Shown piece after piece: positions 1 to 6,299 of a stretch of 64,000 nt of DNA. Position 1 is the stretch's first letter. Each line of letters starts with the position of its first letter. The stretch lies in NCBI RefSeq assembly GCF_018919385.1, contig NZ_JAHLMF010000017.1, positions 101,905 to 165,904 on the forward strand. Direction: 5' to 3'. A program made the translations under genes and the position numbers. The notes under the pieces are model-generated. The model worked only from the letters and a program-made list of their open reading frames with translations, ran no database searches and was not told where the DNA came from. The stretch comes from Geomonas diazotrophica (GTDB taxonomy: Bacteria; Desulfobacterota; Desulfuromonadia; Geobacterales; Geobacteraceae).

Positions 1-161
1 ACCGGTGTCACGTCTTTGGCGGCGATGGCCTTTCTTGCATCCTGGATCACCGGCCCGTCCAGGGTGTCACAGTGCGCCGATGCGCTGTGGGGAGCTGCCA
101 GGTAAAGGACGGCCGCCGCTGTCACGGCCCAAAAGGCTGATTTCAAATTCGCTATGCTCAT
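1..161 (-). CDS. DUF6448-type exported protein, N-terminal part only
   Basis: The first 53 codons are visible and the gene runs off the left edge. It opens with a signal peptide (hydrophobic core after MSIANLKSAFW, likely cleavage after HSASA), followed by HCDTLDGPVIQDARKAI, the N-terminal pattern I associate with DUF6448 proteins of unknown function. A GAGGAG ribosome binding site lies just upstream of the ATG at 161. The protein should be periplasmic. It is divergent from the merR unit. The family name is from memory of the motif; no activity can be assigned. Confidence 0.6.
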   Translation of the reverse strand, partial: MSIANLKSAFWAVTAAAVLYLAAPHSASAHCDTLDGPVIQDARKAIAAKDVTP

Positions 162-506
162 TGCTATCTCCTCGTCATCTTTGATTGGCGGTGCCGAACC
201 ACCACCCTCAAGGTACGCCGCAAAAGTTGTAGATCCCTTGACCGACGTCATTTTTATTCACTCGAAAGGGTAATGCCGGTTCCCTTTGTGTCAACACCCC
301 GCCACTCCTTCTTGGCCCCCTGGAATGTTTCCACGTGATCGAGAGGGGGGACTTCGCCGGTAGCAACCACCTGTGACGAGAAACAGGTTCCCGGAAGCAC
401 CTCTGTTTTTTGTGTGTGGAGATTTCTGTTGACCCGTCTACAGCTTCACGGTTTAGTATTCCTGCTGTCATGGCCATGACGCCACTAACAGCAAAAGGAG
501 GACACT
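162..506. other. Intergenic region between divergent genes
   Basis: This stretch of about 345 bases has no convincing gene on either strand. Its left end carries the ribosome binding site of the DUF6448-type gene. Its right end carries the MerR-type promoter (429-459) and the ribosome binding site (AAAGGAGG) of the small gene at 507. The middle is relatively AT-rich and may contain the minus-strand promoter, but I could not pick one with confidence. Confidence 0.5.
429..459 (+). promoter_or_regulatory. MerR-type promoter with 19-bp spacer
   Basis: A -35 TTGACC (429-434) and a -10 TAGTAT (454-459) are 19 bp apart, longer than the usual 17. The spacer region carries the dyad CCGT-N10-ACGG (434-437 and 448-451). 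An over-long spacer with a central dyad is the hallmark of promoters untwisted by MerR-family activators. It lies upstream of the small gene and merR itself, so autoregulation is likely. No binding data are available. Confidence 0.55.
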
Positions 507-689
507 ATGAGCAAGGTAACTGTGGAAGAGTGGACGGCCCGGTTCAGGGCGATAGGACTGGACGACGCGGCCATGGAACAGTGGCACCGCCTGTTCGAGC
601 GGGAGAACCCGGAGGGGCACCAGGAGTTCCTGGAGTGGCTGGGGCTTTCGCCCGAGCGCATCGCCGCCATCCGCAAGCACCACGCCTGA
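507..689 (+). CDS. Small protein equal to the MerR C-terminal domain
   Basis: This is a 60-residue protein with an excellent ribosome binding site (AAAGGAGG). Nearly its whole length (residues 7-60) aligns without gaps to residues 118-171 of the MerR regulator encoded 83 bases downstream; by eye about 26 of 54 positions are identical, including GxDDxAMExWHxxFER and the LG and AIR motifs. It has no DNA-binding domain. It could be a free-standing ligand-binding domain, a heterodimerising modulator or a metal/drug-binding partner. The function is unknown; the homology to its neighbour is what the sequence shows. Confidence 0.8.
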   Translation: MSKVTVEEWTARFRAIGLDDAAMEQWHRLFERENPEGHQEFLEWLGLSPERIAAIRKHHA

Positions 690-771
690 CCTCGCGGCCC
701 CGGTGCCGCCTGCCTCACCTTATGGTGGGGCGGGTTACGGCCCCGGGGCCGCTTCCTTCGCAGGAGGACCC

Positions 772-1341
772 ATGTACCGTATCAGCCAGTTGGCCGCGAA
801 GTTCGGCCTGTCCCGCAGCACGCTGCTCTACTATGACCAGGAGGGGCTCCTCTCCCCCTCCGGGCGCAGCGAGGCCGGCTACCGCCTCTACTCCGATGGC
901 GACCTCGAGCGCCTGGCCGCCATCGTTTCCTTCCGCAAGGCGGGGCTCTCCGTCGAGGAGACCCGCGCCCTGCTGGCATCGGGGGAGGGTGAACAGTCGG
1001 TCATCAGGAGGCGGCTTGACGCCATCGGCGAGCAGATCCGTGCCCTCCAGGCACAGCAGCACCTCCTGGCCCGCATGCTCCGGGTGCAGTCGGGGGAGGA
1101 GCTCCCCGAGAGCGTGGACAAGGAGACCTGGGTAGCCATGTTGCGCGCCGCGGGCATGGACGACGAAGCCATGGAAACCTGGCATGCCGAGTTCGAGCGG
1201 CGCGCACCCCAGGCGCACCACTCCTTCCTGCTGAGCTTGGGGATCCCTGAGCAGGAGGCGCGGGCGATCAGGGAATGGTCCGCGGCCGCCGGGACCGCAA
1301 CCCCTGCCAAGCCTCGCCGGAACTTCCCCCGGGAGCGTTGA
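772..1341 (+). CDS. MerR family transcriptional regulator
   Basis: A 189-residue regulator. Residues 1-70 form the winged helix-turn-helix typical of the family (MYRISQLAAKFGLSRSTLLY, then YYDQEGLL and the RLYSDGDLERL wing). Residues 75-110 form the dimerisation helix. Residues 118-171 are a small helical effector domain repeated as a separate protein just upstream. The start at 772 is chosen because GGAGG precedes it at the right distance and the HTH begins at once; a longer in-frame reading from 703 adds a non-conserved tail. There are no CxxC metal ligands in the dimerisation region, so a metal-sensing role is not evident. The Cys-rich protein downstream is a possible target. Confidence 0.9.
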   Translation: MYRISQLAAKFGLSRSTLLYYDQEGLLSPSGRSEAGYRLYSDGDLERLAAIVSFRKAGLSVEETRALLASGEGEQSVIRRRLDAIGEQIRALQAQQHLLARMLRVQSGEELPESVDKETWVAMLRAAGMDDEAMETWHAEFERRAPQAHHSFLLSLGIPEQEARAIREWSAAAGTATPAKPRRNFPRER

Positions 1342-1409
1342 ATTCTCCAGACACGTGGTTAGAATGTGCTACTTGTTGCGCGTCATTCTACCTGACAAAG
1401 GAGAACTAC

Positions 1410-1835
1410 ATGAAAACGTCGGAAATGTTCGCCGCCCACCCGCGAAAACTCACCATGGATGTAACCGCCATCACCGAGTGCATCAGCGTGCTCGTCGAGT
1501 GCGCCGACGTCTGCACCAGCTGCGCCGACGCCTGCCTCGGGGAGCAGGCGGTACAAAAACTCACCAAGTGCATCGGGCTCAACCTTGACTGCGCGGATAT
1601 CTGCCAGACCACCGCCCGCGTCCTTTCCCGCCAGACCGACCCCGTTCCCCAACTGCTCAGGACCCAGCTCGAGAGCTGCGCCGTCGCCTGCCGGCTCTGC
1701 ATGCAGGAGTGCGAGGTCCATTCCGAGATGCACCAGCATTGCCGCATCTGCCGGGCCAGCTGCCAGAACTGCGAGAAGCTCTGCCAGGACCTGATCTCGC
1801 GTCTGTCCGAGGGGGCCAGGACCACGTTCCTGTAA
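1410..1835 (+). CDS. Cys-rich four-helix bundle copper-binding protein (DUF326/Csp-like)
   Basis: This 141-residue protein has 17 cysteines, mostly spaced CxxC or CxxxC along amphipathic helices (for example ECADVCTSCADAC and CRICRASCQNCEKLC). That is the pattern of DUF326 proteins and of the copper storage proteins Csp1/Csp3, in which Cys residues line the core of a four-helix bundle and hold many Cu(I) ions. There is no signal peptide, so it resembles cytosolic Csp3. The start is set by AAAGGAG before the ATG at 1410. It lies 68 bases after merR and may be regulated by it, which is inference. Confidence 0.8.
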   Translation: MKTSEMFAAHPRKLTMDVTAITECISVLVECADVCTSCADACLGEQAVQKLTKCIGLNLDCADICQTTARVLSRQTDPVPQLLRTQLESCAVACRLCMQECEVHSEMHQHCRICRASCQNCEKLCQDLISRLSEGARTTFL

Positions 1836-1898
1836 TGGGGAGTGGGGCGGCTGCGGCCGCCCCTACTCGGCACCGGGTCCAAGACCAGGAGGCTGCAG

Positions 1899-3101
1899 AT
1901 GAGCAAGTTGGCCTGTAACGTCGTCGCGTACCGACCTGATCCCGAAATGCTTGCCGCCCGCTTCGAGCCGCGCCAGGTGGAGGTGCTGCTGGAGCAGGCG
2001 GAGGGGCTGCTGGAGCGCGCCGTGGCCGAATTCAGGGAGTACGCCGCGCTGGACCGCGCCTGGCAGGAGCTGAGCCACGACCTGGCGATCCTGGAGCAGG
2101 AGCTGGAACTGGATCGGCGCCGGGTGGAACGGGAGGAGCCGGCGGCGGAGGAGGAGCCCCCCCCCGAGCCTGAGGCTTCCCAGGCGCGGGAGCAGTCCCC
2201 GGGGGAAGCGGCGCACGAGGAGAGCGACGCGGCGGCCGCGGCTGCGGCGGCGCCTGGGGAAGTGGTTGCAGAACAGGCTGCGGCGGCGGGGGAGCCGGAA
2301 GCCGTGACGAGCATGATCGAACTGCGCGGCGAGTCGATCCGGCGCAGGAGGGATTTGACCTCCCCGGGGGGACCCCTCGCACTCGACGAGCAGCGCGATC
2401 TGGTGCTGAGGCGCCTGTGCCGCGACTACGAGGAGGGGCTGAACCGGGTCGCGGTCGCGGAGGAAGGGGTGCGGCGCATCTTCGGCTACGAGGTGGCCTC
2501 GCCGCTCAGCTCCTGGTCGGAAACGCTGGGAGCCTCACTGGCCAGCAACATCATCTGGACCAGAAACGCACGGGAGTGGCTCGCGCTCTACCTGCAGGGG
2601 GAGCAGGCGTTCACCCGCGCCTTCTCGGTGCGTGCGCTGATGAACCGCAACGCCTGGGGGCAGCTCAGGCATGCCCGGGACAGCTTCTCGGTGCGACTCC
2701 AGATCCCTGCCGAGCTCTTCCAGGGGTTCGAGAACTGCCGCTTCCGCGGGGTGAGCGCCTCCCTGCTGGGCGAGGCGGGAGGGGTGCCGTGGTCGGCGCT
2801 GGTGAGGCTTCCCGAGGCGGCGTACTACCTTCGCTCGGGACAACGGGTGGAGGTCGATCAGCGGGAGCTGCCAAAGATCCTGTTGGGGCGGGTTGAGAAC
2901 CGGCGTTCGGTGCGCCGCTCGGAGTTCTGCGGCATGTCGACCCACCTGAACGCGAGCCCGGTGGGGAAACCGGTAAACGAGGGGGAATGGACCGTGGAAC
3001 TGATGCGACCGGTGGGTGCCGCCACGGAACTGTTCGCCCAGGTGGACGACCTGGTGATAGAGGTCAAGGTTTCCGGGGTCGCGCAGAAAACGGAGCGATG
3101 A
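1899..3101 (+). CDS. Hypothetical protein with Glu/Ala-rich linker
   Basis: A 400-residue protein I do not recognise. Residues 1-75 look helical and may form a coiled coil. Residues 80-140 are low complexity, rich in Glu, Ala and Pro. From about residue 150 the sequence becomes ordered, ending in a probable beta-rich domain (residues 265-395: FRGVSASLLG, PWSALVRLP, GEWTVELMRPV). There is no signal peptide or membrane segment. The start at 1899 follows GGAGG; an in-frame start at 1842 lacks one. The C-terminal beta pattern is vaguely like the end of TcA-type toxin subunits, but this is too weak to name. Confidence 0.75.
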   Translation: MSKLACNVVAYRPDPEMLAARFEPRQVEVLLEQAEGLLERAVAEFREYAALDRAWQELSHDLAILEQELELDRRRVEREEPAAEEEPPPEPEASQAREQSPGEAAHEESDAAAAAAAAPGEVVAEQAAAAGEPEAVTSMIELRGESIRRRRDLTSPGGPLALDEQRDLVLRRLCRDYEEGLNRVAVAEEGVRRIFGYEVASPLSSWSETLGASLASNIIWTRNAREWLALYLQGEQAFTRAFSVRALMNRNAWGQLRHARDSFSVRLQIPAELFQGFENCRFRGVSASLLGEAGGVPWSALVRLPEAAYYLRSGQRVEVDQRELPKILLGRVENRRSVRRSEFCGMSTHLNASPVGKPVNEGEWTVELMRPVGAATELFAQVDDLVIEVKVSGVAQKTER

Positions 3102-3150
3102 CGAGGCGTGCCGACGCGCCAGGCGCCGGCACAGGACAAGGGGGTGACTC

Positions 3151-3600
3151 ATGGAAAAGATGAGGTTGATCAGCCCGGCCTTCCAGGACAACGGGCGCAT
3201 TCCGGCGAGGTACACCTGCGACGGCGACAACATGAATCCCGAGCTGAGGTTCGAGAACGTCCCGGCCGGGACGAAGTCGCTGGCACTGGTCATGGAGGAC
3301 CCGGACGCGCCGAACGGGCTGTGGGTGCACTGGATACTGTGGAACATCGGCCCCAGGGTGACCACGCTGGTGGAGCAGGCCGAGCCGCGCGAGGTGGTGA
3401 TCGGAAAGAACAGCTGGGGGCATAACCAGTACGGCGGGCCCTGCCCTCCCTCCGGCAGCCACCGCTACATCTTCCGGCTCTACGCGCTGGACACGACCCT
3501 GGACTTGGCGGGGACGGCCAGCAAGGGGCAGCTGGACGTGGCCATGCAGGACCACATCCTTGCGGAGGCGGCGCTGACCGGTCTCTACGGCGGGGGGTAG
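3151..3600 (+). CDS. YbhB/YbcL family Raf-kinase-inhibitor-like (PEBP) protein
   Basis: A 149-residue protein matching bacterial phosphatidylethanolamine-binding-like proteins. It shows the DPDAPNG motif followed by WVHWILWNI, and later GPCPPSGSHRYIFRLYALD, the two conserved segments that build the anion-binding pocket. Length and start (GGGTGACTC before ATG) fit the family. There is no signal peptide, so it should be cytoplasmic. The cellular role of these proteins in bacteria is not settled. It ends just before a strong terminator. Confidence 0.93.
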   Translation: MEKMRLISPAFQDNGRIPARYTCDGDNMNPELRFENVPAGTKSLALVMEDPDAPNGLWVHWILWNIGPRVTTLVEQAEPREVVIGKNSWGHNQYGGPCPPSGSHRYIFRLYALDTTLDLAGTASKGQLDVAMQDHILAEAALTGLYGGG

Positions 3601-3625
3601 GGGACGGGAGGCGAAGAAGGGACGG

Positions 3626-3664
3626 GGCACCCGGTCGATTTTACTGGGCCGGGTGCCTTTTTTT
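3626..3664 (+). terminator. Rho-independent terminator
   Basis: A 9-bp perfect stem GGCACCCGG / CCGGGTGCC (3626-3634 and 3649-3657) is followed by seven T residues. It ends the PEBP-like gene and lies at the 3' end of the convergent bacteriohemerythrin gene. Confidence 0.9.
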
Positions 3665-3666
3665 GT

Positions 3667-4074
3667 TCAGGATTCCTGCCGTTCGTTGATGAAATTGGTG
3701 AAGGCGCGGTCGGTGTTCTGGATATGCCCCACCAGCCAGTCCTTGAGAAACACCAGCACGTCGATGGCCACGAAGGATTCGCCGGCATCGGAGCGGTCCT
3801 TGAAGTTGTGGATTGAGTTGATGAACTTGCGGTGGGCGGCGGCGTGCGACGGGGCCGCTGCATAGTCGAGCTCCGCCATCAGCTGCTCTTCGGTCCGGAA
3901 ATGGTACTGGGTGTAGTCGAGCAGCTCGGCAACCACCTCCTCGAGTTCGTGGCTGTGGTCGTGCAGCATGAGCGCGCGGTAGCACCGGTTCAGGATGTCG
4001 ACCAGCCTGTGGTGATGTTCATCTATCTGTCCCACTCCCAGGATCAGGGAATCGTCCCACTCTACCAGTGTCAT
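3667..4074 (-). CDS. Bacteriohemerythrin
   Basis: A 135-residue single-domain hemerythrin that binds O2 at a non-haem di-iron site. All expected ligands are visible: His22 in the DEHHHRL motif, His58 and Glu62 in YHFRTEE, His77 and His81 in SHAAAH, and His117 and Asp122 in GHIQNTD. There is no signal peptide. A sigma-28-like promoter precedes it, and related proteins are often tied to chemotaxis or O2 avoidance, so a role in O2 delivery or sensing during motility is plausible but inferred. Confidence 0.95.
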   Translation of the reverse strand: MTLVEWDDSLILGVGQIDEHHHRLVDILNRCYRALMLHDHSHELEEVVAELLDYTQYHFRTEEQLMAELDYAAAPSHAAAHRKFINSIHNFKDRSDAGESFVAIDVLVFLKDWLVGHIQNTDRAFTNFINERQES

Positions 4075-4120
4075 TGATTACTCCGGGTGCAGCAGTGAAA
4101 AATAAGCGACTCGGTCCAAT

Positions 4121-4147
4121 TTATCGGTCGGAACGGCCAAAACTGCA
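4121..4147 (-). promoter_or_regulatory. Sigma-28-like promoter of bacteriohemerythrin
   Basis: Read on the minus strand, TGCAGTTT, an 11-base spacer and ACCGATAA match the FliA consensus TAAAGTTT-N11-GCCGATAA at 6 of 8 and 7 of 8 positions. The -10 element is about 47 bases before the ATG at 4074. This would put bacteriohemerythrin in the motility regulon. Confidence 0.5.
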
Positions 4148-4161
4148 ATTTTTTGTTAGGT

Positions 4162-4536
4162 CTACTTGAAAGCGATCACTTCCAGCTTCCCGTAATCCCC
4201 TCGCTGTGCCTTGAGGGCGCGCCGCTCGAACTCTATCTCCCTTCTTTTGCGTGCAGTCTCCCGCTCATCGCCGCCCGCCGCACCGGCGCGTGACAGTGCC
4301 CGCTGCAGCACCATCCCGCCCACCAGCAGCGAGGCGAGCGCGTACTTCCGCTTGTAGAAAAGGGCCAGAGCGCCGCCTGCCAGCAGCGCCGCCCGGGGGT
4401 CGCGCAGCAGGTCCAGGGCCGACTGCAGCCCAAGCTTCAGGTTCAACTCCCTGACTTGCGGGTCCAGGTTGCCCCGCTGGTCCTCCCGGTAGTTGAGGGG
4501 GAGATCCGCCAGCCGTTCCAGATTGTCGCTGTTCAT
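4162..4536 (-). CDS. Hypothetical small protein
   Basis: A 124-residue protein not recognised. Residues 45-85 (AALLAGGALALFYKRKYALA then SLLVGGMVLQRAL) are hydrophobic enough for one or two short membrane segments. The C-terminal third (ETARKRREIEFERRALKAQR) is a charged helix, possibly a coiled coil. The start at 4536 has an AAAAGGAG ribosome binding site. The reading frame shows normal GC-rich codon use. It stands alone between convergent and divergent neighbours. Confidence 0.7.
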   Translation of the reverse strand: MNSDNLERLADLPLNYREDQRGNLDPQVRELNLKLGLQSALDLLRDPRAALLAGGALALFYKRKYALASLLVGGMVLQRALSRAGAAGGDERETARKRREIEFERRALKAQRGDYGKLEVIAFK

Positions 4537-4700
4537 GCTTGGCTCCTTTTGCCGGGGATGACGACGAAGCTTATCTTAACAGCGCCGCAGCGTTCCTCAA
4601 TATCCGCCTGGATTTTTTCGAATGGGGAGGGTGCTTGACTTCGACACTGCAGTGGTTAAAGTGAGGCTTTGTTAATTTACTGGGGCGTGGGGGAATCGTC

Positions 4701-5807
4701 ATGGCTGCCAACCTAAGCAGGGAGCTGGTCGAGGGTGCCCTCGGCAACTGTGTGAGTATTATCGACCCGCTGCGTAACCACCGCTGGGATCGCTTCGTAC
4801 AGCAGCACCCCTACGGCTGGATCACGCACCTGTCGGGATGGAAGCGGGTGCTGGACAAGAATTTCCCCCACATGACCGGCTACTACCTGGTGCTAAAGGA
4901 TGCCGCCGGAGGCATCAGGGCCGCGCTCCCGGTCTATGCGGTGGAGAGCTGGCTCATGGGACGGCGGTTGGTGAGCATCCCCTTCGCGACCCTGTGCGAC
5001 CCGCTGGTGACCGATACGGCCGACATGGAGCTGCTCAGTGAGGCGGTGCTGCGCCTGGCGGGGGTACTTGGCATCTCCCGCATCGAGATCAGGACCGCCG
5101 CCGCCTCTCACCTGCTGAACCGTGACCTGTTCCGCGCCGATTGCGTCAACAAGCATCACTTCCTGCCGCTTTGCGAGAATCCGGAGCTGGTCAGGGAGCG
5201 CTTCCACCGCAGCTGCGTGCGGCAGCGCATCGCCCGGGCGGAGCGGGCAGAGCTTCGACTCATCCGGGGCAAGCGGGAGTCGGACCTCAGGGAGTTTTAC
5301 CTGCTGCACTGCGTCACCAGGAAGAGGAAGGGGCTGCCGCCCCACCCCTACCTCCTGGTGAAGACGCTCTGGCAGACCTTCGCGCTGCAGGGGGTGGTGG
5401 AGCTGCTGCTTTGTCGCAGGGGGAGGGAGACCGTGGCGGGGCTGCTCCTTTTCAAGTACAAAAACCGCGTCTCCATCGAGTACTCCGCCGTCAACGCACT
5501 GCATAACGATTCCAGCCCGGTTCATTTCCTGTTCTGGAACGCGATCAGGGAGGCCTGCCTCGCGGGATACCGGGTGCTCGATTTCGGCAAGACCTCGGAG
5601 CACAACAAGAGCCTGATGGAGTTCAAATCCCACTGGGGCGCTGAGGTCACCGATCTCCCCCATTTCCTCTACCCCAACACCCCGCCCCCCCCCTCCCTGG
5701 CGGGGGACCAGTCCATCGCCAAGAAGTTGCTGCAGTTTGTCTGCACCAAGGCGCCCGATACGGCGCTTAGCTACCTGGGGGAGTTCTGTTACCGGCACCT
5801 GGGCTAG
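4701..5807 (+). CDS. FemAB-like GNAT-fold acyl/aminoacyl transferase family protein
   Basis: A 368-residue protein resembling the FemAB-related proteins often found with polysaccharide or exosortase loci. The N-terminal half has FVQQHPYGWITHLSGW, a common opening of this group. The C-terminal half has the second GNAT-like fold with the conserved YRVLDFGKTSEHNKSLMEFK region, in which the D-F-G and FK positions are typical. There is no signal peptide. The substrate is unknown; cell wall or exopolysaccharide modification is a guess by family. Confidence 0.8.
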   Translation: MAANLSRELVEGALGNCVSIIDPLRNHRWDRFVQQHPYGWITHLSGWKRVLDKNFPHMTGYYLVLKDAAGGIRAALPVYAVESWLMGRRLVSIPFATLCDPLVTDTADMELLSEAVLRLAGVLGISRIEIRTAAASHLLNRDLFRADCVNKHHFLPLCENPELVRERFHRSCVRQRIARAERAELRLIRGKRESDLREFYLLHCVTRKRKGLPPHPYLLVKTLWQTFALQGVVELLLCRRGRETVAGLLLFKYKNRVSIEYSAVNALHNDSSPVHFLFWNAIREACLAGYRVLDFGKTSEHNKSLMEFKSHWGAEVTDLPHFLYPNTPPPPSLAGDQSIAKKLLQFVCTKAPDTALSYLGEFCYRHLG

Positions 5808-5824
5808 ACCAACCGGTTGGTTTT
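5808..5824. repeat. 14-base perfect palindrome after the FemAB-like gene
   Basis: ACCAACCGGTTGGT (5808-5821) is followed by TTTG and starts two bases after the stop codon. It could be a weak terminator stem or an operator. A second inverted repeat, GCCGGGT / ACCCGGC (5852-5858 and 5874-5880), follows in the leader of the selenoprotein gene. Confidence 0.35.
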
Positions 5825-5930
5825 GAGGGGTTCTCTGCTACCCTTTTACGGGCCGGGTTAGAGTTGGTTCACGACCCGGCTGGCCGCAGTAGTTCGGGAT
5901 CATCCCACAGCGGGATGGAAGGAGGAAAAC

Positions 5931-6242
5931 ATGGCCGAGGCAAGAAGGATCCAGATTCAAGAGGCGCGCAGGAAGGTGCAGGCAGGCGAAGCCCTATTCG
6001 TCTGCTCATACGACAGCGAGGAGATGTGCGGAGGCATCCGCCTGGAGAAGGCCTGGACGATGGGAGAGTTCAACGCCAGGCTTCCCGAGGTGAAGAAGGA
6101 CCAGGAGATCATCTTCTACTGCAACTGACCGCAGGAGCATACCTCTGCCGGTCGGGCAGCTGAATTTGCAGAGAAGGGATTCACGAAGGTCTGGGTGCTG
6201 CAGGGCGGGGTGAACGCCTGGAAAGAGGCGGGGTACAAGTAA
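5931..6242 (+). CDS. Rhodanese-like selenoprotein (in-frame UGA read as selenocysteine)
   Basis: A conventional reading stops at a TGA (6126-6128) after 65 codons. The same frame continues without interruption for 37 more codons to TAA (6240-6242) and completes a rhodanese domain: FYC-N-U-PQEHTSAGRAAEF, then VWVLQGGVNAWKEAGY. In Cys homologues of this rhodanese type the motif is CxCPxExxS, so the UGA sits where the second Cys is expected; Cys64 would be the usual persulfide-carrying residue and Sec66 its neighbour. A SECIS-like hairpin follows the UGA. Total length is 103 residues, normal for a single-domain rhodanese. The start has AAGGAGG. No signal peptide, so cytoplasmic. A recent nonsense mutation is the alternative. 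Confidence 0.85.
6126..6159 (+). promoter_or_regulatory. UGA codon and bacterial SECIS-like hairpin
   Basis: Sixteen bases after the UGA (6126-6128), CTGCC (6145-6149) and GGCAG (6155-6159) form a perfect 5-bp stem closed by the loop GGTCG. The E. coli fdhF SECIS has a short apical stem with a GGUCU loop at about the same distance, and SelB contacts the loop G and U. The match in loop sequence, stem length and spacing supports selenocysteine insertion. Confidence 0.75.
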
Positions 6243-6260
6243 GGGGAGGCACATCGAGTG

Positions 6261-6296
6261 AAAAGGGCCCTCCGGCGGTTGCCGGAGGGCCCTTTT
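6261..6296. terminator. Bidirectional Rho-independent terminator
   Basis: A 12-bp perfect stem, GGGCCCTCCGGC / GCCGGAGGGCCC (6265-6276 and 6281-6292), has AAAA before it and TTTT after it. It lies between the convergent selenoprotein gene and the glycosyltransferase operon and can serve both. Confidence 0.92.
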
Positions 6297-6299
6297 GCT

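Noticed and set aside
208..477. 89-residue minus-strand frame in the left intergenic region
   Set aside because: No ribosome binding site or recognisable domain, and it covers the merR promoter.
5931..6128. Reading the rhodanese as a 65-residue gene or a nonsense pseudogene
   Set aside because: The downstream frame is intact to a proper stop, keeps the rhodanese motifs, and a SECIS-like hairpin follows the UGA; decay would not be expected to leave this.
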